NCBI GenBank assembly: GCA_025024175.1
Contig: QCXZ01000137.1
Location: 75,206,680-75,270,679, forward strand
DNA length: 64,000 bases
Reading direction: 5' to 3'
Source of the DNA: Rhyzopertha dominica
Taxonomy: Eukaryota > Arthropoda > Insecta > Coleoptera > Bostrichidae
In this document: positions 25,670 through 37,869 of the stretch, piece after piece
Layout of the letters: the number at the start of each line of letters is the position of its first letter
How positions within the stretch are numbered: position 1 is the stretch's first letter
Translations under genes and position numbers: made by a program
Notes under the pieces: generated by a model
What the model saw: the letters and a program-made list of their open reading frames with translations, nothing else
Database searches by the model: none
Told to the model about the DNA's origin: nothing

Positions 25670-27959
25670 GGCGCATAAAGAATACCCTTCCAGACAAAGT
25701 ACTTACTTACTGGTTTCTCATGTATTTATCTCTATTTATTATAGTGCATTATCGTTCTATGTAATACGTTTATAGTGGTTATGTTTATGTAGCTTTAACA
25801 AAAAAGAAATTGTATTTGTAACATATGCGCCTTCATGTAACCACATAATTATCCATATTTTAGGAATATCAATGTAAATACAGCAAATTTTAGGCTCGTA
25901 GAAAAAATTATATAGCCTTTTTTGTAGCATATAAATACGGACTATACTTATTATATTGCATAAGTAAATGATATCTATCTTAATAAGTATAATTTAGCTG
26001 ATAAAGATGCAAACTAAAATTACAACTGACTATAATTTTGAAGGAATAAAAAGGTTGGATTAGATTCATAACAATAGTTCTCCCTTTCTTACGCATAAAA
26101 ACATTTTAAGTTCGCAATTACTATCAGTCCAGCGTAGATATNGATGTTTTATGATACCGCCACCATACACAAGAACTTCAATGAAATACATATCCATGAA
26201 CAATAATAAATCGACATCACGTAATTCGTGGCAAACCTTTCAGCGTGAACATGGCTATTTCAAAATCGCTACTGCAGCAATAAATAATACGGGATTTAAG
26301 GGTGGGGATGATTTTAAACCAGAATGTTTTTACAGGCATGTAGTCACAACGCTAAATCGAAAACGTGGGTTTAATACTGGACACTAAACGAGTTACATTA
26401 CGAAAATGTGAACATTTGGGTTACGAAGGCGTGTAAAACAGTTTAAATCCTTCCGGACTAAAACATTAACGCTTGTAGGATCCTTATTCTGAACACAATG
26501 TCGTGAATTGTGTCATTGACAAATGAGTAATTTGTTAATATGTGCGTTATCGGTTATTATCAAGGAATTTGCCATTAGCCGGCGTGTCTGTAGTGAGAGT
26601 TTTTCAAAATTAAAAAAATAGGTGGCAATGCCATTTGTCAGGATTACACTGACATGATGACAAAACCACCTAGTTACAATGATGGAAACTTACTTCCTTT
26701 TTTCTTAAAAATGATCTGATTTTTTTGGATAGGAAATTGTAGTCAGTCTATGGCCTTTCCGTAGGACTATATCTCAAAGAAAAGGTATGTCACAATCAAC
26801 CGCATGCAGTAAAGCAATTGAAAACACTTTTTACAAAATTATATTATCAACGGTAAACTTTTAGCTTAAGTTATGAAAAATTTAAAAAAAAAACAAATGC
26901 TCACGATCAAAGTTTATTGAACAAAAGCCAGTTTGCTATTTATTATTCATTGTAGAAACCTAGGGTCATGCTAACTGCTGCACCCTGTATCTTCTGCCCC
27001 AGAAGAAACTGTCATCTGTGAAAATAAAAGAACTATTTTTTTTTACTTTTAAAAGTATATGTAGTGTGGTACTTTCGCGAAATAGCCGGTTGAGGTTTTT
27101 AACCCTAAAATCACGAACTTGGGTCCTTCATGAATGAACCCAATCGTGAACAAAATCAATCCTATTACAAATACAGTATTATATTAATATGCGTTCCGTT
27201 TCGAGCAAGGGCATTACTACGTCTTGAAGTAAAACGTATATTTCAGAATTCATTACCTGGATTGGAAATGCCAAAAGTACGAGAGGGAGGGAGGACTTTA
27301 CTGACATATACGGTGAAAAGTATTCGAAATTACAAGGTTCGCCTGTCGTATTACCGAAAAACGTTTTCCTCTACATATACGGCAATAATTTTATTGCTAG
27401 CGACTGAATAACATTCCACTGCAAAATGCTTATTACACATCAATCGAGGCATTTTCAAATAGCAATGAAAATGGGAAAACACATTTTCGACAAATTGAAT
27501 TTAGCGAGCAATACTGGAGCCAGAGCAATGGCCAATAACTTGTAATATTGCAAGCAAAGCAAGCAACATGGCACTGCCTATATGTCCTTATCTGTTCAAT
27601 ATGAAACGAAATGGCGTATTGGAGGGAAAACGACGTTCACTTAATGTGGCTTTTGAATAAGCGTATAGAGTTTGTGCAGGTCGATAGAAAAGTTTCTGTA
27701 AAAATACACCCAACGGTAAAAAAACGATCCATGCGCTTTTTGTGCCAAAAAATGTGTTTTATTAGGTAATCATTTGTTTTTAAGAAACATAATTAAGTTT
27801 TATATCTCTGATGAAAATGACCTGTGTTTTTTTCATAAATTAAACACCATCATGAAGCCCTATACTGAATTTAATTAAACAACAGAGACAAACTGAACAA
27901 AAAAATAACAGAGCAACATGAGGAACATAGGTGAAAGAAGAATCGAACACAACAAATTC
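25670..27959. other. Non-coding part of copy B
   Basis: Counterpart of 13942-16264. Frames such as 27130-27411 appear only because of one-base differences from copy A and are not supported. The imperfect hairpin described for copy A is present near 27110-27150. Confidence 0.4.
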
Positions 27960-28887
27960 AGAAAACTAATTGTGTATTGCCTTCCTCGAGCTCGGATTAC
28001 GGCTTCTATTGGTATCTCCTTAAAGAGGTTCCGAATGCTTCCCTAATCAAGGTTTTCCCATTCTAATACTAGTGCTACCCTGAGTGCTGCCAAATTTGCA
28101 GGGGCGGGAATTTGAGCTCTGATCTTTCTTCCAAGCATATCCCAGACGTGCTGTATCGGATTTAAGCCCGGGCTTCTTGCTGGCATATAATGCGTGGGAT
28201 ACCCACCTCATCCAGGTAATCATTAACTATGTGTGCGACGTAAGGACGGGCGTTATCTTGCATAAACCAAAAGTTAGCGCCGACAAATGGGGCAAATGTA
28301 CCTATCCGAATTCAGTCTGTTTACAGGAACCACCACTAATTCTGTCCAACACCAATACCTCCCCACACCATTATCGAGCCACCCCCATAGCTAAGCCTTG
28401 GAACGATATTTTGCTTTGTGCAAATTTTTCTCCAGTTGGTCTCAATACTCACTGGCGACCATCTGGTGATCTGGATTGCTCAATTCCTCAATGCCCCAGG
28501 TGCGATGTTCTCTGGCGAAGCGAAGTCGTTCAACTCGGTGACCCCTTGTTAATTCTGAACCGTTTGCTGATCTTGTTGCACTTAATCCATACTTCTTCAA
28601 CCTTCTCCTTACAGTTCTTTCACTTACAGCTATTCCTCTCACCTCATACAATTCATTCCTCATTCCAATTGCAGTACTGTCCCTGTTACGCAACACTCTT
28701 AACGTCACAAAGTGATCATCTTGGTGATTTGTACATCTTCTTCTGCCCGACCTAACTTTTCTTCTGTATGCTCCTGTTTCTTTGAGTCGATTTAATGCTC
28801 GCTGAACACCCTAGACACATAATACTGGGACCGCCCGTCTTGAATTAGAGCAATTGCTCTCGCTGAGTCTGTTGCACTCAAAACCAT
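27960..28887 (-). pseudogene. Tc1-like transposase, copy B, inactive
   Basis: The minus strand starts at an ATG (MVLSATDSARAIALIQDGRS, then QYYVSR), the first helix-turn-helix of Tc1 transposases. It shifts frame into ALNRLKETGAYRRKVRSGRR (GRPR-like region), a second helix-turn-helix (IAVSERTVRRRLKKYGLSAT) and REHRTWGIEELSN. The expected TDESRF segment with the first catalytic Asp is missing: SN is followed directly by PDHQMVAS. Later frames give YGGGSIMVWGGI, the second Asp in MQDNARPYVAH, and ARSPGLNPIQHVWDMLGRK, where the third catalytic residue Glu is Gln. The end reads RARGRQYT. Terminal inverted repeats could not be identified. It is a dead Tc1 copy shared by both duplicates. Confidence 0.8.
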
Positions 28888-30130
28888 TTTAGCAATGTTT
28901 TTCAGCTGTTTGTCAGTATGATAATAGGTAATTGACAAATGCCTAACGAATGCTTTCTATCTAGAGGTCAAAGCAGAGGTGCTTTGATGTAAAAGTTTAG
29001 AAGGAACGATACGGTTAAAAAGCGGTTTAAAAAAATTAAAGAAAACGAGTTTCAACACGATATCTGCTTGTTTCTCTTTTTTACTTTTTTTGTTAAACTG
29101 TTTCATACATTAAGAACAAATAGCGACACGATGGGTTTCCAACCGAAACAAATATATATATAAAATACGTCTGGATCGTTTTTTGTGCCGCTGAGTGTAG
29201 TTACATGCAATGCTAGCATATCGTGTTAGCGCTTACCCGATCAATAAATATACACTCCATCTCCAAAATATCTATTATAGACAAATTTAAATTTTGTGCA
29301 CCAAAAACAAACACGTACTTTGAATTAGGTGTTTCAAGTTAAGCAATTCATATTCCCGAGTTCTTATAATAACTTATGATGACTGATAAAACTGACTCGA
29401 AAATCTACTTGTACTATCAAGAAAATTTTTAACACCCAGCTGAAATGAATAAAATGTTTCAGTTATAGCGTTGTGAACCAACTCTAACGTTGCATTCGCG
29501 CTCCAGTCCCCCATAGAACAAATTACCGAAGTCGGAATGAAGCACTCAGTGTGCAGAAGCCATATTTCTATTTTAGACCGTGGCCCTCCGGCATTAAAGG
29601 TCTGTTTGATGAATAAAATGCAATTATCAGAGAGACATACGGCTTAATGCTATAAGGCATTAAGAAAATTTATTACTTGTTCGCGAAGAAATTACGGAGA
29701 CTTATTGAAGTTGGTTTAACGGATAAATTTTATGTGACGGAACAAGCTGAACATTAAATTACGAAGAGCAAGCGGACGATTCTCGCTATATAAAAATAAC
29801 CGGGACCTCAGCGATGCGAAGCGCCTGCTGGAAAGCACTCCGTCGCGGGATTCTCAGATGCACTTTTGGTTTTCACGTTTTTGCTACACTTGCTGTCGAG
29901 GGTTCGCGCTTTTTCAGAGGGCAGTGCACATCGATATTTCCACCATCTCCCCATTTTGCTTCTTGTTTGAACTGCACGTAATATAAGGAAAATTTAATGC
30001 TGAACAAAACGTTTTCACTTGTCATATATACTATACCCAGACTATATACCTACAGTCATTTTTTAATCATAATAAATTAAAAGTGTTGGGTTATCGGATA
30101 AGCAGGCTAATTAAATTAGAAAAAGTAACT

Positions 30131-30200
30131 CGCTACGGTCAGGACTCGAACCCGAATCTCCAGAACGGTACTCTGGTATGTTCCATTACACCACCGGAGC
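30131..30200 (-). tRNA. tRNA-like gene, anticodon ACC by position (tRNA-Gly-like or pseudogene)
   Basis: The minus strand folds as a cloverleaf of 70 nt. The acceptor is GCTCCGG with CCGTAGC (6 of 7 pairs, one C-T mismatch). The D stem is GTGT/ACAT, the anticodon stem CCAGA/TCTGG (all five pairs), the anticodon loop GTACCGT, the variable loop 4 nt, and the T stem TCGGG/CCTGA with loop TTCGAGT. The A box TGGTGTAATGG and B box GGTTCGAGTCC fit Pol III internal promoter consensus. A TTTTT terminator follows 8 nt downstream (GTTACTTTTTC). The anticodon reads ACC, which would decode GGU; eukaryotes normally use GCC for this, so a tRNA-derived pseudogene or SINE head is quite possible. Confidence 0.55.
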
Positions 30201-31430
30201 ATTCGAGTTAAAACCCAGACCCAGCGATTGTCATGACAGGAAGCTATGGAAATAGAGCTGCGGGATGCGACAGGAGTCGTAGGACCTCCACCAACATCAT
30301 AACCGTTTATGATTGTTCCATATCAATTTGTTCAAACTAAGAATTTAATTGTTTACTACCTCTTTTGCAACAATGAAAAGCTAGAAAGAAAGCAGTACTT
30401 TTGAATGGGGACAAAATTTCCTGTAGGAGAGAGACAGTTACTACAAATTAATAATTTTGTACTATTAGTATATAAGCATAAGTTGTTGTGTAAGATGGGT
30501 AATTTCAAAAATTTCGTGATTAAGAGCACATTACACCTTAGCAGGATATTATACAGAAACTGTTAGCCAAATACTCGCTTGCTATTAAACAACTAGAACC
30601 GATATGGAAACGTAAAATGTGTTTCTAAAAAGTATGCAGCAGTATTTATGTGAAACTGGATCATCTACCTCCTGTTCTCTATGGAACCTAATCAAATAAT
30701 AGAATCTTGGTTGTGAAATCCTAGAAAACACAACACTCAGTTTTGGATAAATACCTTTGAAAATTTTAGAGATGTATTAAAGCTATGACAGGGTTCTGCT
30801 GATATAAGTACCTACCACTACATTCATATTATAACTGGAATTTTTACTCTGTTTTCGATGTAATAACATAATGAGTACTTTATACTAAATAGTAGGTTTC
30901 TTTGTTTAATATATTTATGCAGTAACTGTTACACGTTCAGCAAAATAAAAATGAAGTTTACAGTGGAAGTTTGACGGTATTACTTGGTTTAACTTCAAAA
31001 GGTCCAAAGTTGACGAAATCATCTTCCAGACCAAATATTAATTGAATCCTTTATCTGACTCTTACTGATTCTATTTCGTACCAAAATTACAGCTAATTTA
31101 CAGTTTACATATCTTTGAAGGAACTGAAGGAATTTGTCCAACTAAGTTATAGATACTTTTGCGGAGCTCTAATTTGTATGACATATCGACGCTTTCAGTA
31201 TGCAAACTGACTGTCAGTTTATTGACAGATCACTAAGGAACTTTTGTTTTTAAAGCACACTCGAAATTGCATCTTACGTTTCGTGTGTCAGCATCAAGAA
31301 ATTTGTCCCGAAGCTTATGGGACATACATTATGTTATAAACACATCAACAAAGGAACGGTAACAAATAAATAACAAATCAAAAACAAAATCAACTACAGC
31401 AATAAGAACAAACTAAGTCACGTAGAAAAG

Positions 31431-33097
31431 CAATGGAATAGATCACCAGGGAGATGGACTTCCAAGTGTAGCTTTCCGAAAATCTGGCTATACTATATAT
31501 TAAGAACATTGAAAAGAGAAGCACTATGCCAAATCAATAGATGAGTGAAGTCGTACACAATCTGTTTCATGCACTTTTTTCAAGATACGGTTGTCCGATC
31601 GTGATATGCGCAAAAAGTGGGTGTGTTCTTTGCCAGCGAAGACGGTCCACAAATGTGTTGTATTTGAATACTCACTGTACCTTCAGTAAAAGTAATCTTC
31701 AGTTTTCATAGTTTACTGGATTCACTGTGATAAAATAGTAATTTTAGAACTAAACAAAAAATTCTCGTTACCTTTAATAATATATATAAATAACATGTGA
31801 TTATTTAGATTGAAAATCAATTTTACTGTCACTTTGTCCATCACTTTTCGCATACCTTGTATATAAATGTCTTATTATCATTTTTGAACGTGATAATAAA
31901 ACACGCTATATACAGATCAACGTTAATTTATATTCATTTCCCCTGTGTACCTTTTCTGAAAATCTTACATGCACAAACACATATCCCAAAAAGAAGTTTA
32001 ACCCCAAACTTGCGGTGTTAGCTCGACATACATACATACGCTATAAGCGTATACAAAGTTGCTTAAATGACGGGATTTTAATGACCGCCAGTATTAATTG
32101 CTATACCATAAAAATTGCACCTAAGCGTATTAATGACTTCGAAATAAAGCCGAATAGCTGGTTGCAGAGGCAACTCCAAATACTGGAAAAATTCAGTTCG
32201 GACTGGCCCTCGTATTTATAGCCATTTTATGCACTCATGTGAAGCAATGTGTGCCAGGTAGTAGAATATTCATGTTACGCGTGCATGTGCATTTTCCGAA
32301 CCAATGCTTAATAGTCCCAGCAATAATTTTCCTTGTCTAACACCTAGACTGGGAAAATAATTTCGACATTGTTGTAGCCGAGCGATGAAGGTACCTATTA
32401 TTGATATTTATTAAAGGGTACTTACGTGCATTTATACATTTTTGACAAAAAATAGTTATTATTTTTAACATTTCTTGGTTTGCCTTAGTTTCTACGCACA
32501 TACACAAGTGAAGAAAAAGTTAAAGGAATAATTTTAAATTCCTACCGGCATTACACCCAAAAAGGCAACAAAGATATAAGACAGCATCCCTTGTCTCACT
32601 ATAATCGGCGTGATACTGTGAAAGTCGTAATCATCTGCTGACCTAAATGTTTCTGTTATATATTATTTGTATCGTAAAGTTTATTGCAAATATGAGAGAA
32701 TCACACCGAATTATCACCAAAAAGATGTACCCTAACACTGCTACATTTAGATCAATAGCTCCATAAGTTGATTTCCGGTGTTTTGCATAACTTGTCATAG
32801 GTGTAACAGTACAGAGAAGTTTTTAACAAGCACAAAATTTATCATAGATATATATTTTTTATGCCACGACCAGAATTAATTTTCCATTTTTCTACTTGTA
32901 GGATAATGCCAAAGTACTTATAAATGCTCGATGTAAATAATTTACATAAAGTAAGCAACGGAACTCATACATCAACACATTTGCCAATTCTGTATAGTAA
33001 TAAAAATTATAACTGTGAATCTGGTTGAGGCATCAAAAAATCCAGTAACTAACCTAAATGAGGAGAAGCTTATTTATTTTTTTATGATTTGTGTTAG
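31431..33097. other. Unique non-coding sequence
   Basis: AT-rich with no supported gene. A 68-residue frame at 32015-32221 has no recognisable features. This is the first unique sequence after the duplicated block. Confidence 0.45.
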
Positions 33098-33285
33098 AAG
33101 TGTTAGGATCAGTATCTCCTCCATCTGTACGGGAAAGTCCGATTCCTTTTGCATTAACTTTTGCACCCAGTACTCAAGTATCTGATTTAAGTTCATCAGA
33201 AGCAAACACAAATTCTTGCTGGCCACTGTCATCAACTATGGTACCTATGCTTCATACTCCTTGGGGATTTCAAAGTTTTCTTTAA
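33098..33285 (+). CDS. Candidate 3'-terminal coding exon, Ser/Pro-rich tail
   Basis: A strong acceptor-like sequence (a T-rich run followed by TTAG at 33094-33097; a second AG at 33105-33106) precedes an open frame. The frame includes VLGSVSPPSVRESPIPFAL, then TQVSDLSSSEANTNSCW, and ends PWGFQSFL followed by TAA at 33283-33285. Codon use and Ser/Pro/Thr-rich composition differ from the Ile/Lys/Asn-rich chance peptides nearby. Such low-complexity tails are common at the C-termini of transcription factors, but I do not recognise a family. The upstream exons would lie outside the window or in unrecognised sequence. AATAAA-like signals occur downstream (about 33540). Confidence 0.3.
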
Positions 33286-35085
33286 TACCTAGAACTTAAT
33301 TAATGAGCATTTTAAGTTAAGTAGATGATTGTATAAAACCGGGGTTTATGCAATCTGTGTCTTATAACGAACGGCTATGCTAAAATGGTAAAATGCATCA
33401 CTACCATTTTAAATGAGTTTAAGCTTCTGACTTTGATGGAGTACTTGTTAATGGAATGGCTTCCTTATAAAATTAGATTGAAGCTATTTAAAGTTGTATG
33501 CAAAAAAATTACTAATAATGTGGCAGCAGCTTTTAACAAAATAAAACTCGAACCTGAAGCTTGTTGCTGTATAAGATGACGATTTTGCAAAACAAGTAAA
33601 AAATTATATATTGCTCTTTGATACAAATTACATATTGCTCTGTAGCTAAAGCGATGAAGCTGTGAATTTGTCGTTAAATCTNAACTACTAACATGAATTG
33701 CTTGTTTTGTCTACCGTTTCTTTTTACTTCGTACGTTAGTATTTATTTATTTAATATCACAATGTTCGCATGTATATAATAATAAAATAATCATTAAACA
33801 GCTTCTAATATACAGAGAACTATGTAAGATTTAATTGTTTGCGCAAATTAATGTCGTGATTCGCAAAACCGTATTTTTAAAAAACTTGTTTTTTTTCTAA
33901 GACATTCTTTTATTATCCACGAAATACTGTATTCTGCAAAATGCTAGTTTATGATTGTTTTATGTTGTCCACATATACGAACGCTTAGAACATGTAAATA
34001 CTGTTAATCTTTAGTTGTACTTCGCTAGATACCAACAGAATTTAATATGCTGAATCAAAATATTATTTAAGCAACATCCGCTCTAGACGTAATCCTAACT
34101 GCAATTCCAGCCATCATAATTTGACATGACAAGCGTTTCAGCACGAGCCGATCTCCTGGAAATCCTGTTACATTGTTTCTGTCATGCAGTCGATAAAAGA
34201 ACATAACAGATGCAGCCAAATGATTTTATTCGATATTGGAAATGCAGAGTGCTGCCATAGCAACCGGAAGCAATTCCATTCCGCATGGCCAAAAAAGTTC
34301 AAACAAAGCTAAGCGTGTAGTTTTCCAACACGCCGGATCGCCAGTTTGGTCCAATTAAAATACCAGCTAACTACGGAATTAACGGTTCACGTGACAAATT
34401 TGTGTAAATAACGAATTTATAGGTTCGGCTACAAATTAGTGTTAGCGCACAGCTATTGGGAATCCAAGATCCAGTGTGAAGTAGTGTACTTCGCAAACTG
34501 ATTGCACAGAGTCGACATAAGGGCAATGTAGGCTACTGCTGCAGCGATACTCTTCTGGAAAAAGCCAGTTATATCTAGGATACGCTTTACCAACTATTTT
34601 TTAGTTTTGAATTTGAAATTTTTTGCAGAGCTCTGGGATTCAAATATAAGAAATATTAAAAATGGTTCTCACATATCTTAGATTTTAATCAGTTATTCAG
34701 AAGACCATACGTTTAGGCAACTTGTCCATTACCACACTTTAGACTTAATGATGGATTCATTCTAACAAAGATAAAGGAAATTATGTCGCAATTAGAGAAC
34801 TCGTCATGAGTCCAAGTACAAGAACACTTTTTGCCTTCAAGTGATAATAACCAAAATCCTTGCGATTCACCTTTAGAATACATATCATAAAAATTTTAAT
34901 TATATGGATATTCCAAAGCCGGATGATGTCAGCAAAAATGCTTCACATGCAGCTTATCTGAAAGTAAAAAATTACTATTTGTAAAAGACTATCCTGCAAT
35001 AGTTAGGATTTCAACGAAATATAATGTCATATTACTCTATCCGCTCCGGTTGNCTTGCAGCAAAAGGTCTTTTCTCTTGAGTAGC
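33286..35085. other. Non-coding; possible 3' UTR then intergenic
   Basis: If the exon ending at 33285 is real, its 3' untranslated region would begin here. A moderately GC-rich patch at about 34080-34400 has no ORF. Nothing else is recognised. Confidence 0.35.
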
Positions 35086-35088
35086 CAT

Positions 35089-35201
35089 GCTGAAGAAGAA
35101 GAAGAAGAAAAAGAAGAAGAAGAAGAAGGGTAGAAGAAGAAAGGAAAAGGAAGAAGAAGAAGGGTAGAAAAAGAAAGGAAAAGGAGGAAGAAGAAGAAGA
35201 A
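35089..35201 (+). repeat. GAA-rich polypurine minisatellite
   Basis: About 110 bp of almost pure purine on the plus strand, built from GAA runs and two near-identical roughly 36-bp units containing GGGTAGAARAAGAAAGGAAA. The opposite strand gives a Phe-rich frame that is only a by-product of the repeat. Long polypurine tracts of this kind can form triplex DNA. Confidence 0.85.
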
Positions 35202-35559
35202 TGATGTGAGGCATTATGCCCAAAACATGTAATGACATGGAAAATGTTTAGAAAACAGCGAGAAATTAGTTGCCAGTCTAATAGAATGACATTACCTTTT
35301 AAAATATTGCCTCTAACGATTCGTTGCTAATTATTAATAGGGTATTTGAGAACATTGCTGAAAATACAAAAGCTTGAATGTTACAAGAACTGTTGTTCAA
35401 GGAAAGTGAAAAATGACTCATGGGAAGCCAACCTGAACAAAATCCGGCCCTGTTTCGCCTGGCCAATTAGACTGATGCATGTGCGTCGTCGTTCGATGCG
35501 ACTATAAGGATTAGGCGTCGTGGCGGTGGTAGAACGACGTTTACACAGCAATATTACTC

Positions 35560-35790
35560 CGTGGTAACCCCGGGCATTAAAATGGGAGGCGCGTGAGATA
35601 ACACCGACACCGAGTGACATTCACGCTGTCCAGATGCGCAAACGGCGTTAGTGTTAATTGTAATTACCGAGGCATTCCAAAAATTATCACGCCCCGCCGG
35701 GCATATAATATGCAAATTTAATTGGCGTTTTAATACCACACTGCGTTAATTGCGCAAAGGGTGCGTTATCACGCGAGAGCATTCGGAATG
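35560..35790. promoter_or_regulatory. Possible enhancer-like block with POU octamer and clustered TAATT sites
   Basis: This block has a perfect octamer ATGCAAAT at 35710-35717, immediately followed by TTTAATTG. Further TAATTG/TAATTA homeodomain cores lie at 35655-35660, 35661-35666, 35719-35724 and 35747-35752. It is GC-richer than its flanks and non-coding. Four homeodomain cores and a POU octamer within 100 bp suggest a developmental regulatory element; this is motif evidence only. Confidence 0.3.
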
Positions 35791-36139
35791 TCAACAGCTT
35801 CCTTCTGGTGTTGGGGTAGGATTAAGATTGAAAATGGGTGTTGCCTACGAACATTCGAAGTACCCACGTCCGACTATTTAAGCTCTTTGTCCCCTATATT
35901 TAATTCCTGTTGAGACTGTTTACGATTTCCCACTAACATGCAGTAGGATTTTTTTGTATCAGGTGGGCAACAAAGTAGACAATTGCTCATCTTTTATATA
36001 AATGAAGAATGATCATTTTATATAAGCAATATGTTATAGAAAAAAACCATTTTTATAAATTAATTACATTTTCACCTTTTCTTCGGAACCGTAACTTGAC
36101 AGTGTTATCATAATTGAATGTTTTACTAAATCAGGGCTA

Positions 36140-36640
36140 ATGATAGCATTATCTCCTTTTGGTGTTTTTCGGATTTCTATGTTGTTTGCGCTGGTTCATT
36201 ACTTTAAACTATAACCACTTTTGTTCGATGTTATATTAAATTATCCATTTTTCATCACCGGTGATCATCATGCGTTTTAAAAAATGGTCGAGATTTTCCT
36301 GTTTAAGATGTAAATCGCATATGTTAATGGTTGAGTTAAATGAATTTCCTTTAACTCGCGAGAAACCCAAATATCGAGTTCGTTAACGTATGCCATAATG
36401 TTTTAAACGATTTTCTATAGCGGTGTGTGATACATTTAACCGAATCAGTTATTGATTTGATAATATGAAATTTTGTTTAGCCTACCAGATCGTAATTCTT
36501 TAAGCGAAAAGTCAGCACAACCAAATTCCTTCTGTAGAGCTTCATCACCATAGCTTTTTAGCAACCTATGTTGAATTTTTCATTTTCGAAAATAATAAAG
36601 CACAATATGTCGAAAATGGATGCTAATTGCTTTCCATGTT
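36140..36640 (-). pseudogene. mariner transposase relic
   Basis: The minus strand preserves consecutive mariner landmarks in shifting frames. These are RLLKSYGDEALQKE and then LKELRSGRLN (N-terminal helix-turn-helix area), ELDIWVSRELKEIHLTQ (the WVPHEL..-type linker), and HFLKRMMITGDEKWI, the first catalytic Asp motif (TGDEKW) of mariner transposases. A degraded NEPPQTT-like piece follows. Stops and frameshifts are numerous, and the rest of the catalytic domain with the second and third Asp is missing or unreadable. No inverted repeats were found. The order of motifs is firm evidence for mariner; activity is excluded. Confidence 0.75.
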
Positions 36641-37507
36641 TATAATTAAATCTCACAAACAAATTTCACAATAGCTTTCAAGGAAGCTAAACTTCATGGC
36701 TGATATATTGCACAACTTACAAGAAGGCAGTCCCGAAATCACGCGCCTAATCAAAAACGTATTCAGGCATATTCCTTTGTCTAGGCAGACGAACAAAATG
36801 ATATCCGTCTAGTCGGATAAATACTCAGTAAGGGGCATAAAACTTGGTGATACAAAATTGGTTTTCTGTGATTATTATGCGACCTCCGTCAAGGGAGTTG
36901 ACTCCCATTACTACTAGAATATGGAATAATGAAATGAACTAAGGATAATTATCTTCTCTGAGAAAGCTTCAGCAGCGGAACAACACGGCTGGTGGACATC
37001 TTATTTATGAAATAAAATTGTATGTTACACAACTGATTCAAATACATTTCGACAGCCAAGCTGGAACCCTCAGGAGCAAACTGAACAAAAAAAAATACGG
37101 AAAGTATGTGGATATTAACAACTTTTAATGCGTTGGCACAGGTGATTTTGTTTTCTAACCTTTACCTTATACATCTCCTTGTGAGTTCATCTCTTTTACT
37201 TCATCTCTTTTACTTCAATCGCAAATTCGACTTTTTTTAAGACCAATATACCTTTGAATAGGTCATTGAGAAATAACACAAGTCAGTTCATTTGAAATTA
37301 ACAGAAAGCAATCGAAAGTTGGTAGCTTTTTGAGTTGCAAAATTTCATGTATCATAAGTATGTCTTGTTTAATCGTGGGCAATTTTTTACTTTGAGACAA
37401 AATATTTTTGAAACACTTCTCCACATTTTTATTACTGTCTCACTTAGCCTTGTCTATATGTTCCTCATGAAATTTGATCTTTTCAAGGCTGATTATTTGT
37501 AGAAGTA
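36641..37507. other. Non-coding, no feature seen
   Basis: AT-rich sequence between the mariner relic and the LINE fragment. I found no ORF or repeat that I can name. Confidence 0.4.
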
Positions 37508-37858
37508 TTATCCTGCCTTGGTAACCTTAAAAATTGTAGTACGCTCTATCTCCATCTTTTTAGGCAGGTTTAACTCTTTTACCCAGGGTTTTTGGGATAT
37601 ATTTACTTTACGTAGTGCACATATTTTATTAACGCTATTCGATATATTATCAATAAAAGTATCATAAAGTGTATCAACACTTGAAGAATGCAATTTTCGG
37701 TTGCTTCCAACCAAATCTTGTGAGATTTCCCTTACTTTATCTTCAGTTAAATTTCGAATATACCTGAAATGTTCTTTTACTTCTATGTCTCCTAATTCCA
37801 CTGAGAGAGTTTGATGTTCCGTTACTTTTGAGGAAATTCTTGGTCCCTCTCTCAACAA
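37508..37858 (-). pseudogene. LINE fragment: end of endonuclease and EN-RT linker
   Basis: A 116-residue minus-strand frame includes KVTEHQTLSVELGDIEV, the position of the SDH motif at the end of LINE APE-type endonucleases (here TEH). It continues through a helical linker to VNKICALRKVNISQKPWVK, the typical LINE linker pattern of a basic/Pro segment and a PW(M/V)-K motif before the reverse transcriptase. The reverse transcriptase does not follow. It is a short isolated piece directly beside a gag fragment on the same strand. Confidence 0.5.
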
Positions 37859-37869
37859 AAAATTATTAG

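Larger units (their letters stand above)
21629..31430 (+). repeat. Copy B of the 9.8-kb direct duplication
   Basis: Colinear and same-orientation with 9914-19714. Copy B continues past the point where copy A is cut by the gap: after CACGTAGAAAA it runs into unique sequence at 31431. Copy B preserves reading frames that are broken in A (25274-25669) but has its own Ns (for example near 22663, 22677 and 24823). It is therefore not uniformly the better copy. Confidence 0.9.

Noticed and set aside
28177..28755. 192-residue plus-strand frame
   Set aside because: Antisense of the Tc1 relic; the minus strand carries the recognisable transposase motifs.
9914..31430. Real tandem segmental duplication
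   Set aside because: Not excluded, but the end at a 100-N gap, the fold-back arm and the homopolymer-type differences fit an assembly artefact better.
35032..35238. Phe-rich minus-strand frame
   Set aside because: By-product of the GAA polypurine tract.
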